Shown here: positions 32,635 to 45,583 of the stretch, piece after piece
How positions within the stretch are numbered: the stretch's first letter is position 1
Layout: the number at the start of each line of letters is the position of its first letter
NCBI GenBank assembly: GCA_017607445.1
Contig: JAEVHH010000003.1
Span: 5,580,001-5,644,000 of the forward strand
Direction: 5' to 3'
DNA from: Histoplasma ohiense
Taxonomy: Eukaryota; Ascomycota; Eurotiomycetes; Onygenales; Ajellomycetaceae
Length of the DNA stretch: 64,000 nucleotides
Notes under the pieces: model-generated
What the model saw: the letters and a program-made list of their open reading frames with translations, nothing else
Databases searched by the model: none
What the model was told of the DNA's origin: nothing
Translations under genes and position numbers: made by a program

Positions 32635-34564
32635 TCGGGTGAAGGACAGGGAGTTCGGCACGATCGCGTGCTGGGGGCTCAGGATAATCAGAAAGCGCAG
32701 ACTGTGGCCTGCGTTGTTGAGATATAAACTCAAGAAATGGGTTGGATCTAAAACAACAATGTCAGCGTTTGAATGCCAGGCCGTGAACGTCGAGGTAGGG
32801 AAGGAAGCTCACCTAGCGAATGAGTCGCGGTGGAGAAGCACGACCGAACGCCAAGACAACAATGCAACAATGCTAAGAAGAGAACTAAGAGCAAAACCTA
32901 CAAGCTTAAGTAGCAGAATCGGAGACACCAAGAATTTAAAGGAAAAAGGGGGGTGAAAGTGGCTCCGTGGCGAGGACGAGATGTCCCGCTGACGAAAGGT
33001 GCGGTGTAAGTTACGCAGCAACTAAATAACAGGGCAGGGAGTTTCCACAGCTCCAGACCCAGCTCCTTGCGTATGCATCTTCAGAGCCAGAATGTTGGGG
33101 AAGCTGTTGAATACTGGTAACATATCAACATGCACCATATTACAATATCATATGATATGTCAGTTTAAAATTTAAACTTATCAGCATGTTGCTAAGTTAT
33201 TGTCTGTATCATTAAGTACTTCTTCTATACATAGATTACAGAAATCAGGTCTTCTCCGTAGAAAGTGGCAGCTAGTAGGAATATAAATACAACTCATATA
33301 GATTTGTGCGAGGAAATCTCTTCAATCTTTACACATCATATGATGTGACTTTCTAGAAAAGCAAATGCCTTGAAATATATACATATAGTAGGGGATTGTG
33401 AATTACCACTTTATAAATTTATCATTGGTAGTTGAGGTATGGATGTCAAATCTTTATACAGGAGTGGAGGTGTGTTGAACTACTTCCCCATGAAACGTGT
33501 CTAAAGAGGTCATAGCGATTAACGTTTCCACAAAATTTGCTCCAAATATTTATTTACTTCACAAGATAATGTTAAACCAATTAAAATTCAAGCATGCATA
33601 GTAGCACAATCTAATATTACAAGAGATTCGAAGAATAAACAGTATGGCAACAGGCACACAGTACATTGAAAGGGCTGAACATAAGGTGTATACAGAGCTA
33701 AGAAAGACGCATGCGACAGTTGAAACGACGACACGGGCTCATCCAATGTAACAAAATAAGAGGCCGGTTTTCCCCTTTTTGTTACAGGATATACAGAAAC
33801 TCGTGAAACAAAACAGGCCGGAAATATATATATATATATATATATATATTTCCCAGAATATAGGGTTTTGGCCCCAGTTTGACGTCCAGTTCGTACTTCA
33901 ACATGGTTTGGTGAACTGGAATGAAAATGCCCGCTTTTGTTGTTTTGCGAATTGAAAAAACCTGGAAGGGAGGGGTAAAAATGAAATAAAAGAAATCTTG
34001 GGATTTCCGCAGATAAATATTTCACGAATAAGGCGGCGAGGAAGAAGACATAGGCGTGGCAGGAAAACTTTACCCCAAATAACTTAGAAATACCTAAGCA
34101 GAATCAGGAGATACCCGATCACAAAGCCTAAAAGCTCAAACGGTTCAGACCGGAAGTTTCCAAACAAGATGATAATCTTCCAGAGAGGGTAGTGGAAGAG
34201 TATGAGGACGGATAACCAGGGAAAATAAAGTAATAAAATAACAACGAAAAAGCAAAAGCAAAAGTGGAAGCAAAATTAAAGAAAAGAAACAATGGAGACG
34301 AAAGAATTCCTCCTTGCTGTATGAAAGGAAAATTATTTTTCTTGAATTGATTGAGCACTGCAGTAATTTTACTGGCAGAGAAAGAGAGAAAAAGATAAGA
34401 AAAAATATGAAGAAAAAGTCCGTTGATGGGTGTTAGAAAACACGCGGTGATTGTTGTTAGCCTCAGCAAAACCGGATCCTCATCTGAAGTCAACACGAAT
34501 ATAGCATTATGAACATGCTAATTAAAAAGAGGATATCCGAAAGACTCAACAAAACAGTCATTTG
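32635..34564. other. Intergenic, AT-rich
   Basis: About 1.9 kb between the start of AMP deaminase and the 3' end of the F-box gene. It contains AT-rich, locally palindromic sequence (CATATGATATG near 33150, ATCATATGAT near 33338) and an AT microsatellite (33823-33850). A splice-like acceptor near 32745 suggests a 5' UTR intron for AMP deaminase. No protein gene was recognised. Confidence 0.45.
33823..33850. repeat. AT dinucleotide microsatellite
   Basis: About thirteen TA/AT units in non-coding DNA. Confidence 0.9.
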
Positions 34565-37500
34565 TTAACGATATCGGGGATGGCGAGGCACTGTGTTTGA
34601 AGAGGCAGACTCCCCGGGGTAATACTGGTTGTGGGGTTCCACTAACCCAGGTTGTCGCGGGTAGTCCACTTCGTAGTCGACATATTCCTTCGGTACTTCT
34701 CGCTGTACGGACCGTTCTATGTAATATGCACCAGTGTTTTGGTGCTCACGCCCACCAACCCTAACAGGAATATATTCTACAGCATCGTCGTAGGGTGGTT
34801 CCACATATCGCTGTTCTTCTACATACTGATAAGTTCCACGAGGGTGCAGACGAGCGTACGCCACGTTTTGGTCTGCTGCGGCTCTGTCATAGTATGGATC
34901 CGAAGCGTGGCCAGCATAGACGGGGCGTTGCCGAGTTCTGGATGGTACAGGGCTACGATCACGGTAGTACGTAGATTCAACGGGAAGTGAATCACGGGCA
35001 ATTGGTGAACGGGAACGTGGGCGGTGAGAACCTTGTCTTTGCGCTTCATATCTGTCGAACCTGCTGTGAGGTCGTCTCGCATGGTAATCAGACTGGTGCC
35101 TTGATTCTGAGAAACTTATGCCTTTCCTTCCATGACGAACGTCGGTAGGCTCCGGAGACCGCTCCTCGCCGTGCCTAGATGAAGCATAATGTTCACGCTT
35201 GGGTTCATATTCACGAAAGCCTTCAATTGTAGGGCTTGTGGCCCTATTCCAACTGGGTTGTTTGCTACGAGTAGGAGTTCCTGAAACACTGCTTTCAGCT
35301 GTCCCTCCAGAGCCTCCATCAATGCGCCAACGGCGGTCATTAAGTTCCGTTCCCTCAAGCCACTTGCTTCGAGGGGCTTCATCTTGCCTACGTTCAGAAC
35401 CCCGAGACGGCACCTTCTTGTATTCTTCGTTTTCTTGGCCAGGAACGAAGCTGCTCAAGAATCGTTCCGCATCAGTCATTTCTTCGTGTAACGGGATCCC
35501 TGCCGCAAGGCAATGCTCTTGTGGATGGCCTGCTTCCTCCACTTCGCCATCCTCTGAAACGCTCTTCACAGGCGTTCTATTTTTGTGGAATTCGTTGGAT
35601 GACTCGGCAGTTACAGAGGAATTGGCATGGATAGACTTGGTCGGGCGATCTCTATATTGAGAGGATGGCTTTGACGAGGGCTTAGATATATTGTGTTGAT
35701 GCCGATCGGCATAAGGATTGCTTTTCGCACGATCCACGTCACTAGGCTGACCTCGCTGAAATTTTGTTCCAGGAGGGTACCTGTTCCCATGGGTCTGATC
35801 TTGAGCTCGCGGATTGTGGGGCCTCTCCTTGGAAGAAATCGTGGATGGTTGATTTTGCCTTGGTCTGCGAGTGTCCACTCGACCATGCTGATCTCTTATT
35901 GGTTCAACGAAGGCAGGCTTATGGGGGTCATATTCGTCGTCCTTCGGCGGATCCGCGGGTTTATTATTGTCGGTAACAGGGGATTCCACAAATCTAGGAA
36001 AGTCATCTACCGAAACCTCTAGACCATGATTTGGGTTAGGCAAATTCGGATAGGTACCAGTTGTATTCTGTTCCGCAAATTTGGGGCGAGCATTTGTGGG
36101 GTATGCGCGATTAGGTTGTTTGGAGTCGCGCGGTTCAGGCCGTCTCTTACCACTCACGTTTGAAGCTGGTGTATGGCTCGTCGATGTAACATGTGGGAAC
36201 ACCCAAGGGAAAGCGGCCGACACCAGCTGCATTTTGGTGTCGTCCATACCAGGAGCATCGACCAATTCTGAAACGGTTTGGTTGTCAGGAACGAGTAGCA
36301 TGTCGTATTGCCATTCCAGCCGCCGCGGCTCTGGGCCAGGATGTGGAGCAATTGACTTCGGACGGTCAAGATGCATGGATTGGAAATGACTAACTAAAGC
36401 TGGAAGAGTATATATCTTGCGGTCGGTACGACCTACATCGTGGCGATGGTGTCTTCCAGAAATCTCAGCGTCATTGCAAGCTTTGCATACCAATCCGCTC
36501 AGATTTTTTATTGGTTTCATTTGGGCATGACTGCTTAACCCGTCGGCGAAAAGGGTCAATGGAGGTTCGTTGCCAAACCTTTCCACGAACCGAGAAACAA
36601 CATGGTGGATAAGGACATGAGCGCGGACATTGTGTGGCAAATCTTTGATACCAGATGTTCCATTCCAGATGCTGCGAGCATTCTTAGCTATATCATCGAG
36701 TTGGGTCTGGTAAATGCCAAAGGCTTGACTGTTGGGGTTTGAATTGTGCCCCTGGGTTCCGCTTCTTCTCGTTGGATGGGAGTTAGCAGGATATGGAGCA
36801 CCAAAAGGCGGTTGTCCAGTAGCTGGAGGTGGGTATGGGGGTGGCTGGTACGGTTGAGCTGATCTTGAATCAGGCGGTGGCGGGTACGGTGGCGGATAAG
36901 CCTGCCCTGGATAGGGTGAGCCGTAAACTGGATTCGGAGCCTGAGGTGGGCCATATGGATCGTAAGCTCCGCTAGGGGGATAGCCAGGTTGGGGTGCTGA
37001 ATACGCAAAATTTGCAGACTGGTTAGGATAAAATGGAGGAGGAGGGGATGGTGGTCTGTATGGACCGGATCCATAAGCATATGGAGTTCCAAATGGGGTG
37101 CGACTGTAAGGTCTAGGCGAAGGCTGCGGGTAGCCTGGCCCTCCGTCAGGTAGATGGTGGTGTCCCTGATCTGGACCAGACATATACATGGGGCCATGCG
37201 GCTGGTTGGGGTAACCAAGGTTATGCCCCACGATTGGGCGGGGCATCGCAAAGAACAGAGCTTTAGCGGCAGTGGGATTGGGATGGAAGGGGGAATGTTC
37301 GGGCCATTCAGCGCGCCAATGAACAACGACGCTGCCCAGACTGAGAACATTAGTGTGTTTGGCAGCATAATGCTGGATCACACCCTCGAAACCGTAAAAC
37401 TTGGTATTTGCTTCGCAGCCGTTTCCATTGCACAAGAATAGTTCTTTCTGAAATTGTTCTGTCAGTGGTTTTATCTTGGTATCAAAAATGAACTTCATGT

Positions 37501-39757
37501 TTTCGAGTATGAGTTTTCGGGTCGGCGGAGCTCCGGGGGGATCCTCCGGAATGGGTTTTCCGGCGTTGCGAGCTTTGGCATCCTCCTGCGCCAAGTCCCT
37601 GTAGAACTTGTCCTTGACATAAATCAAGACATCAGCCGCAAATTTCGCACTTTTTTCTTTGGTAACCGCATCCCCGCCACGCCATCCTTCGCGGATTATT
37701 TCATCAGCATATAATGCCATACGGTCTCGTATAGGCTTCTGAGCCTCATCCCATTCTCTGTCTAGCTGCTCTTTAGCCTCTTTGAATTGAGCATCTTGCT
37801 GCCGACGCTCCTCGGACTTGGCCTGAAAAATCTGGTCTTGCTTTACCCTTTCGAGTTCTCGACGTTCCGCAACATCCCGCTGTGACAGTAAACGAGGTTT
37901 CAAAATATCCCAGTCACGGTCAGTAAACGGGTGAGGAATTTGGATTGCAGCCGAGAACGAATCCATGTGGCTGAGAACAGCTGGTGTCAATGGGGGAACA
38001 AGATCCAAGCAGCGCCGCTCTATTTCAGCTTTACGGCTTGCTTTCGCTTCATTTACTTCTCGAAGGCTACGTTCAGTGCGCGGGTGATGTGCAGAACTTG
38101 AGGAGGGTAAAGGTTGGCTTGAATCGCGACCAAAAGGACGTAGAGGAAGTTTGGAGCCTACAAGTATAATTTGGTATAAGCGTGAAGACACATAAAAGGC
38201 AAGGCACGAGGGCGAGAAAAGAAAAGGAACATAACTGAGAAAACATGAAAGCAAACGCCATTGTGCAGGGAATTTAAGTGCGCCGCAGGTTGTGCAATAC
38301 TTACCAGAAGTACTTGAAACTGTCGCTGGACTGCCCTGGTCGTCGGTAGCTCGACCATTGGTGAGTGGAGAAGAATGTCCGGAATGTCCGGAATGTCCAA
38401 AGGTTGTATCAATAGCCTCATTTTTTGCACCCGAATCCGCAGAAGATACCTGCAAAGGGGCTCCGTTTAGGGTTCCACGGGTAAGCCTAATGGATCGAAT
38501 ACCGCCTGATGCTTCCCATTGCTCCCAACGGGCAGCATCGGCGAGTTTGTCCTTGCCATTGCATTCCAGGCCCTTAATCCACTCTTCTGTGGCGGCAGGG
38601 CCAAGTAATTTAACGTCCTCAAACTTACGTCTCATGTCATCAACATGGGCTTTGTAAAAATATTTAGTCAGTGAAATGTCGCCTGGGGGCTGATTGTTGC
38701 GCAAAATTACTGAGGAAGTAAAATGCATCGACGAGGTAAAGAACGCGAAAGGGAGTGATGGAATTAGCATAGATGGGAGATTAGAAGAGAACAAAAGGTC
38801 CATTTCCTAAGTATCGAGTTAGTTCGCTGATCAAAACCAAGAAAGGGTGTAAGATAGAGAAACCTTTTGAGATTCGACTTGTACGCATTCTCCACAGGAT
38901 CGAATACCGAAGGGCCAGATAATGCGGACTCCATCAAGACCAGGGCCGGCTTCCCATATTGTGCTATCCGTTGAGGATGAACAAGAACTGAGCTTTCCGC
39001 AAAACTGGCAATTGCTTCCATAGATAAGCTTCCACATTTCTAACTCTGTCTGAAGAGACATTGGGCGTGGCATTCCCGGGTGGAATGCCCTGCGAGAAAT
39101 AGACCAAATGGAATTAGGGTTTAAATATTTCAACAATCCTGATGCTTGAGGAAAACTCGATAACTCTGTCTCACTTGGGGTGAGAAGGGACCTGAATGTC
39201 CGGTTTACACACAAAAGTTTACCTAGTGAGGTAGGAGGAAGAAATGTAAAGATATGCTGCCATATTTCTCCAGGGAGCATAGATCCAAAGGACACTGTTC
39301 CCGAAGCGTGGATCTCCTCCGTGGGAGGGGAATATGGCCCATTCACTTCGATGGATTTCACACGTTTGAAGCTGGCCTGAGGAATTGCTGCTGCATTTGA
39401 CTCGCGAGAGAGGGCCATACTAGGCATACCATCGCGTCTCTCAGAATATTCGCTAGAACCGGGGGACTTATCCAAGTCACTTGTCGGCCGCTTTCGTTTC
39501 CGAACCTTCTTGACTTGGGCATTATAATTATTGGCTTTTTGACCAGGAAAGTGACGAGATATCGGGCTTTGTAGATTAGAGGCATGACCAATCGTCACAC
39601 CAGCCTCTGGAGGGTGTTGCCGAAAACTAGCGGTATTCAAATCAAATGCTGAACCATTGGATTGCTGATGAGAATGGGTTTTCTCCATGGTGACATCGGA
39701 CGTGTAAGGATCAAACAGAGAGCCGCCATTATCGGGCGATGAAGTAGTTTCTGGCAT
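34565..39757 (-). CDS. Large F-box protein with cysteine cluster and disordered Arg/Ser-rich tail (three exons)
   Basis: Exons are 39757..38864, 38806..38305 and 38157..34565 (4989 nt, 1662 residues). Intron 1 (57 nt) has a weak GTTTCT donor but a strong ACTAACTCG branch point; intron 2 (147 nt) has GTAAGT and TTGTAG. An F-box at residues about 160-193 (LPGEIWQHIFTFLPPTSLGK, LLCVNRTFRSLL) would bind Skp1 in an SCF ubiquitin ligase. A CxxC...CGEC cluster follows at about 270-295 (NCQFCGK, SCGEC). Next come a coiled-coil-like charged region (RDVAERRELERVKQDQIFQA), a second Cys/His part (LFLCNGNGCEANTKFYGFEG, then IQHYAAKH), a long Pro/Tyr/Gly-rich stretch, and an Arg/Ser/Tyr-rich tail. Substrate unknown. 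An alternative start lies at 39835. Confidence 0.82.
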
Positions 39758-41311
39758 GGTTCCCGGGCAACACCCACGGTTGCAGGTACGATTTGCAAAA
39801 CAAAAAGAAAGCGAAGAGGGATCAAAATTAAACACACTCCAAGGTGGGTATGTCCTTGAACGAGGAGTGGAAAGGTAGAAAGACAGAGACTCAGCAGTGG
39901 ATCAAGCGGACACAACAAAAGATGAGGTCCATTTGGATTCACCGGAGCCGAAAAATGATAACAGGAAAGACCGGTCCGAGTATATGCGTTCGATAGTCCA
40001 AGGACACTTGGATAAATGCTCCTTGGGAGGTGGTTAGCCAGAGGGGAGCAAGGTGGATTGAAAACACAAGATGGCAAAACCAGGCACCGCTTTCGAAGAA
40101 GAGCCAGTGAAACACTAAAGAGGATGAAAACGCAAGACAAGAAAAGCAAGATCCCAAAGAGCCACAAAGTCGGGCACCCAGGCTTCAAGGAATAAAATGT
40201 AACAAGGGAGGAGATCGCACCTCGAACGACGACGAGATGCAGCTCCCTAACATACACAGCGATGAAGAGATAAGTCAGGAGAGCGAGAACGAGAAGAGAA
40301 TTGCATTGGAAGTTGTCTTTGGAGAGGAGCACAGAAAAGAATCAGGCCAGATCGCGCAAGAGTAACGTTGCAGCGAGGAAACCAGAATCAGCAAGACATG
40401 TAGCTGGCAGCCACGCTACACATACACTTGGAAACAGGATATTCAGGAAAAATAATGACAAATACGGATATTGCGCGTGGTGCATGATAGGAGATGGTAG
40501 CTGGAATGGACCCGTTGCGGCACGTTGTTGTTGATGGCGATGGAGGTTGGGAAAAATATCAGGACCAGCTCGGAGCGGGGTTTGTCCGACCACGCCTCAC
40601 TCTTACACCCAATCAGGACGGGCGTCGGGTGTGCCCAGCAAATTATCACGTGTATTCCCACAGGTGGCCCCAGCTCGCTGCGCCACTCACATACAGACAT
40701 TACATCAGCCTCTCCACAACTGTCTTACTCAGCGGTGTGGCTCAGCTATTCCCCGCCAAAACCTCCAGGAAACGCAACAGGAAGAAACACCGCACCTGGG
40801 AAACAAGAGGATATCCAAATTGGACTGATTGTTTCAATATCTAGGCCCAGGAAGTTTGTTGGAAGGATATCTGTAACCATTCTGCTTTTTTTTCACAGCT
40901 GTTCGTCATTCACCTGCCCATCCACCGCAGTTTTTCTCCAACCACTTGAGGCATTCCCTTTCTTTACTTTTACTCCGTATCCCAAGTGAACAACGCCCCA
41001 TTTTACTCCCAGCCATCAGTTGAGGAGGGACTTCACTGAACTACTTGGTTGGAATTCCGAGACATAGGTGGTTAGTAGCTCCTATACCGCATGGTTGATT
41101 CCTTCATACCCGAAAGCAAACTTGTGAAGAGTTCCCAAGGAAGCCATTTCTCATAGGTGTCCCTGGGGAGCCGGCGCATTAAAGTTGATTCAATATCATT
41201 GGCTTGACCACAGTCTAAAGCACTCTTGCTGCTGGCAATTATTTGTTTAATCCTTTTTATCCTCCTTCCGGGTTCTCACCGGATACTTTCGCTCCTCACA
41301 CCCACCTCACC
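39758..41311. other. Divergent intergenic region between the F-box gene and Abp1
   Basis: About 1.55 kb containing the two promoters and probably long leaders, since the strand near 39.9-40.3 kb is open but not conserved-looking. It includes a TACTCCGTA motif at 40971. The sequence just before Abp1 (41250-41311) is C/T-rich. No gene was recognised. Confidence 0.45.
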
Positions 41312-44044
41312 ATGGCGACCCTAAACCTGTCCACCAATGGACCATCAATCTCGAAAAGTTACCGTGCAGTGGTAGAGGCTTCAGCTCCAACGGGCCCAGC
41401 TGCTGCTTCACCAACATATGGGCAATGGGCGGTATTTGTGGTATCAACACCTCTGGTCAATGCATTCCAGCAAGATAGTGCAGGGAAGGAAAGCGTCTTA
41501 AAAGTCCAAAGTAGTGGAGGTATACTATTGTCCCATCCGTGGAACCAGCTACGGGAATCCAAAACACGGCTAACCGATTCGAACAGAAGGGGAACTTGAA
41601 GATCTTATCGAGGATTTTTCTGACGGCAGGGTACAGTTTGCGTATGTGAAAGTTAAAGATCCAAACACTGGTCTCCCTAAAAATGTCCTGATTGGCTGGT
41701 GCGGCGAGGGAGTCCCGGAGAGAACAAAAGGTTATTTTACAAGTCATCTGGCTGCTGTTTCTAAGCTCTTACATGTGCGTTATATCACCATTGCCGGCCG
41801 GTTGTACCTATAAAATACTGACAAACTAAAGGGATACCATGTTCAAATTACTGCTCGCTCGGACCGGGATCTTACTCCCGAGAGCATTGTACAAAAAGTT
41901 GCCGACTCCTCAGGATCAAAATACTCTGCAGGAGATGCCGCAGTACCCACGAAGCTCGGTCCCAAGCCGACCGTCGCATCAAAGCCAGTTTTTACTCCTT
42001 CTCGGTCTGGCGGCGCTTTCAAGCCTTTGGCTGGAACACACCGAACGGCAGCACGTGCCCAGGAAGATGTCGATGACGATGGCTGGGGAGCAGATGCGCC
42101 GCCGGTTACAAGAACTCAGCTTGAAAAGGTCAAACCTGCATATCAGCCAACGAAGGTAAACATGCAAGAAATCATGTCGCAGAAGCCGAGCGTATCAAAG
42201 TTCGAGCATCGCCCCACGGACGAAAATCCTTCGAGCACCGTTATAAAAGGAACTTACCAGCCAGTTGGGAAAGTTGATATTGCTGCTATCCGTCGACAAG
42301 CTCGTGAATCCGGTCAGTCACACGATGACCGCCCCGAACCGGTAAAAGGTGCCTACGAGCCAGTTGGAAAGGTAGATATTGCCGCGATTAGAGCAAGAGC
42401 ACAGGGGCCATCAGATGGCTCTCAAGCATCACCTAGGAATCTGTCTCCCGCAATAACGGGGGGTTCAGGAGGTAGTGAGGAACGAAAAACCCTTGCGGAA
42501 CGGTCTGCTGCATTCTCTTCTTCGGATCGGCTGACGACTCTTCCCAAACCGAAAGTTGCCAATAAATTTTCGGGCGCTTCTACTTTTACTGGCACAAAAG
42601 CTCCAGTTCCTGGAGGATTTGGCGTAGCTCCAACCACAAACGCTACTACAATGTCCGGTGCAAGCCGAACATTTGCTGACCAAGGGGGTAAAACACCAGC
42701 GCAGCTCTGGGCTGAAAAGAAAGCTCGGGAGAGAGGCAATGCAGTGGAGAGCGCTTCTTCGCCTGTTGGGAGCCAACAGCCACTTCAGAGCCAGTCCAGT
42801 GGCGGAGCTGGATGGAAAAGTTCATATACTGGCAAATCGTGGGCACCGGTTCAAACGGCCCAGACGGGGGATAACGGTGCAGGCCACCGACGTTCTAGCA
42901 GCGAACTAGATGAAACAAAGATCTCACAAAAAGATGAAGAGGAAGAACAAGATATCTCAAACAGAGGGGTCGGCTCTATTCGTGATCGATTTGCAAACGC
43001 CCCCCCAATGGGCGCTGTTGCCTCAGTGTCTAGCTTTGAACGCTCCGCTCCGTCCCCTCCCCCGTTGGATACCACCAATAAACCAGATCCCCCTCGTGGT
43101 GTCCCAATTCCAGGTCTCCCATCGCGCCCTACAGAACCAGAACAACTCTACGAGGGTCAACCCGAGCCCATTCCGAGTCCGCCTCCGCAACCCCGTTCTC
43201 CAACGCCACAATCTCCCACTTCCGTTCCAGGCTCACCCATTAGAGTTGCAATGCCCGTAGGTATGGGATCCGCAGCTGAGAAGATACCTGATGCACATGA
43301 AGAGCAGTTTTCCCCCCCAACCGCACTACCAGTCCGCTCCCTCGAAACGCAACTTCCCCGTGAAGAAGACCTGGACGATGAACTTACACACAACGACACT
43401 CGGGCCGTTGCCCAGAGCAGTGCAACCGCGCTACATCCGGATCCGCCGGCGGCGGCAAAATCCAGCGAATCAATCCGCGCACTTGTCATTTACGATTACG
43501 AAAAGGCAGAGGACAACGAGATTGATCTGGTTGAGGGCGAGTATGTCACTGAAATCGATATGGTTAGTGATGATTGGTGGATGGGTGTGAACGCGCGTGG
43601 CGACCGTGGTTTGTTCCCTCAAAACTATGTTGAGCTTGCATCGGCCCCGGACCAGCCGGCCCCGGCGTCAGGGTCCGGATATGGCTCTGGAGGGGATGCA
43701 CAACCGGATACGACTTCAGGGGTTGCGCATCCGGGTACAACTGGAAGGACAGCAACTGCGCAGTATGATTATGAGGCTGCCGAGGATAATGAGCTTGGGT
43801 TCCCTGAGGGTGCGAGGATCACCAATATTGTAAGCTTTTCTCCATTTTTCCTTCCCATCCCTTTCAAAAAAAAAAATTTTTTTTTTAAAAGAATTCCAGC
43901 TTATAAGCCCTACTATCCTCCTAAACCTACCACATGGCTAATATATTTTGCTCTCAACAGGAATTCCCCGACGAAGACTGGTGGCATGGTGAATACAACG
44001 GCCAACGTGGTCTTTTTCCATCTAATTATGTTGCACTGGATTGA
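41312..44044 (+). CDS. abp1: Actin-binding protein Abp1 / drebrin-like (four exons)
   Basis: A cortical actin-patch protein linking F-actin to endocytosis and Arp2/3 activation. Exons are 41312..41519, 41587..41774, 41832..43829 and 43961..44044 (2478 nt, 825 residues). The N-terminal 140 residues form an ADF/cofilin-homology domain (YGQWAVFVVSTPLVNAFQQ, then KNVLIGWCGEGVPERTKGYF). Then comes an acidic DVDDDGWGADAPP motif like the Arp2/3-binding acidic motifs of yeast Abp1, and three related repeats (KVNMQEIMSQ, PVGKVDIAAIRRQA, PVGKVDIAAIRARA). A Pro-rich central region follows, then two C-terminal SH3 domains: ALVIYDYEKAEDNEIDLVEG ... RGLFPQNYVEL, and ATAQYDYEAAEDNELGFPEG ... RGLFPSNYVALD. 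The last intron splits the second SH3. Confidence 0.95.
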
Positions 44045-44682
44045 TTCCTGAAACGCCTTTTAAAGCCCGGATAAGCTCAGAATGCCTCCTGTGACACAAT
44101 TTTACTTGTCTGCAAAACCAGCATTTAATGCTGCAATTTTGCTGTCAATTATATTGACATTTATTTTTTTTGCAGTTGATTTTATATTATGTTTTCCTTT
44201 CTCTCTTTGCATCCACTTGTGAAACCTTTTGACATTAGACTGGTAACTCTTTCACATTTCAACCATCTTTGTGTGTTGCGGATGTGCAAAGTAACAAAAT
44301 TTCAGTTTGTTTACCTAGTTAGTAAATCAATATTGTTCTCAGAATAAAAGTGAGGCAACCAGAATATCCTGGCATGAATTTTTTTATTTTTTTTATTTTT
44401 TTTTTTTTTTAAAAAAAAAAAAATAAAAATAAAACCATTTTATTGAGATCTTTGTTGTATACAAAATACATAATACTGACTGCTAGCTTTCACAAGCGGA
44501 AAATCGAAATTCCATTCAACTTCCAAATTCCAATTTCACCTTCCTTACCCAAAAGCCCACACCTAGCAAATCCAATTAAGCCCAACGGCACAAATAATGA
44601 TAATAAGAAGCAAGGTCAAGCTGATGCCGAACAAAGTAATAACTCTTTTGACATGTATGTTATAACTAACTCAACTAATCAT
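44045..44682. other. Convergent intergenic region between Abp1 and the PEBP gene
   Basis: About 640 bases holding the facing 3' UTRs. Its main feature is the T/A palindrome at 44379..44434, listed separately. No gene was recognised. Confidence 0.45.
44379..44434. terminator. Long T-tract/A-tract palindrome between convergent genes
   Basis: About 32 bases of nearly pure T (two interrupting A) directly abut about 24 bases of nearly pure A (two interrupting T), forming an almost perfect inverted repeat without a loop. It lies between the 3' ends of Abp1 and the PEBP gene, so each strand presents a T-rich element after its gene. A role in 3' end formation for both is plausible; a simple-repeat accident or assembly artefact is possible. 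Confidence 0.4.
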
Positions 44683-45583
44683 TCATTCCCCCTCAGCCGC
44701 CTTCGCATAGAAAAATGTAGCTCCCACAGCCTCCAGTCCATACTCCTTCGCCCAATTCCGCACACCTAGCCTCACTCCGCCATAGCCCCAATGCTTCCGC
44801 TCTCTTGGGGCACTCACATTGCATGCAGTTGCCGCGTCACCCTCCAGCAGCACGAAAACATACCGGTGGTAACCGGTGCATATCAGGGGTGAAGGGGGAA
44901 GGTAGGATTTCAGGATTTGCGCGGTGAGAGTGTATGACAAGGTTGTGCCAATGAAGCTGTCTGAGTTCCTGCCAATGTGTCCTTGAAAGCTAGAATACCC
45001 GGGGCTCGATATATTGCTCACGACCCAGTGGCACATTTCGCTCCAGATGGGGTGTTTGCGGCTCTTTGCATCTGGATCGGTGAGAACTATGCTGTAGAAT
45101 TTTGTGGGATGGTCAGGCTGGGGTGCCGGGGCTAGACTTGGAGATGGATCTGGATCTGGAGTGAATGGAAATGGGTGGAATTCGAAGACGGGTTGTGAGC
45201 GGACGGCATCTGGAGAAAGATAGCTGCCTAAGCTTACGGTTGTGTGAGTTGATGGGTAGCTTATGAGCAGCGGAAATGTTGGAGTGAAGTCATCAAGAAC
45301 TGTGTGCATTTTTGTGTTGGGTGGTAAGTATGCATAAGTTCCCACGCCTACTCAACTACTAGGAGGTGTTTTAGAATTCATGACGCGGAACTGACCGTCA
45401 GGGATTATGGAGGCCGCGAGTAGACTGAAAACCAAATTAAGTCGGTCAGACAATGTCATCTGTTATATGTACGAGGTTCATGATCTGATCAAACGAAGGT
45501 TAAGCCTACGCATCGCGGATGGGAGAGTATAATTTCGTTTCCCTCTCCTGGATAACTTGTTGCGACCAGCTATGGGAGGTCAT
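44683..45583 (-). CDS. Phosphatidylethanolamine-binding protein (PEBP/TFS1) family (three exons)
   Basis: Exons are 45583..45510, 45424..45396 (only 29 nt) and 45347..44683; together 768 nt, 255 residues. Introns of 85 and 48 nt. The N-terminus MTSHSWSQQVIQERETKLYS leads to DALLAASIIPDGVGTY, then the PEBP core: VLDDFTPTFPLLISYPS, the ligand-site DPDAKSRKHPIWSEMCHWVV (the usual DPDxxxR...HW), and TGYHRYVFVLLEGD, the conserved GxHRY. In yeast the family member Tfs1 inhibits carboxypeptidase Y and Ras-GAP; in fungi generally the ligand and partner are not settled. No signal peptide. The short second exon would be missed by simple ORF calling but is needed for the conserved IIPD segment. Confidence 0.88.

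Noticed and set aside
39757..39835. In-frame ATG at 39835 as the F-box gene start
   Set aside because: Kept as an alternative only; the added residues (Cys-rich, hydrophobic) do not look like the rest of the N-terminus, and MPETTSSPDNGG is a more typical start.
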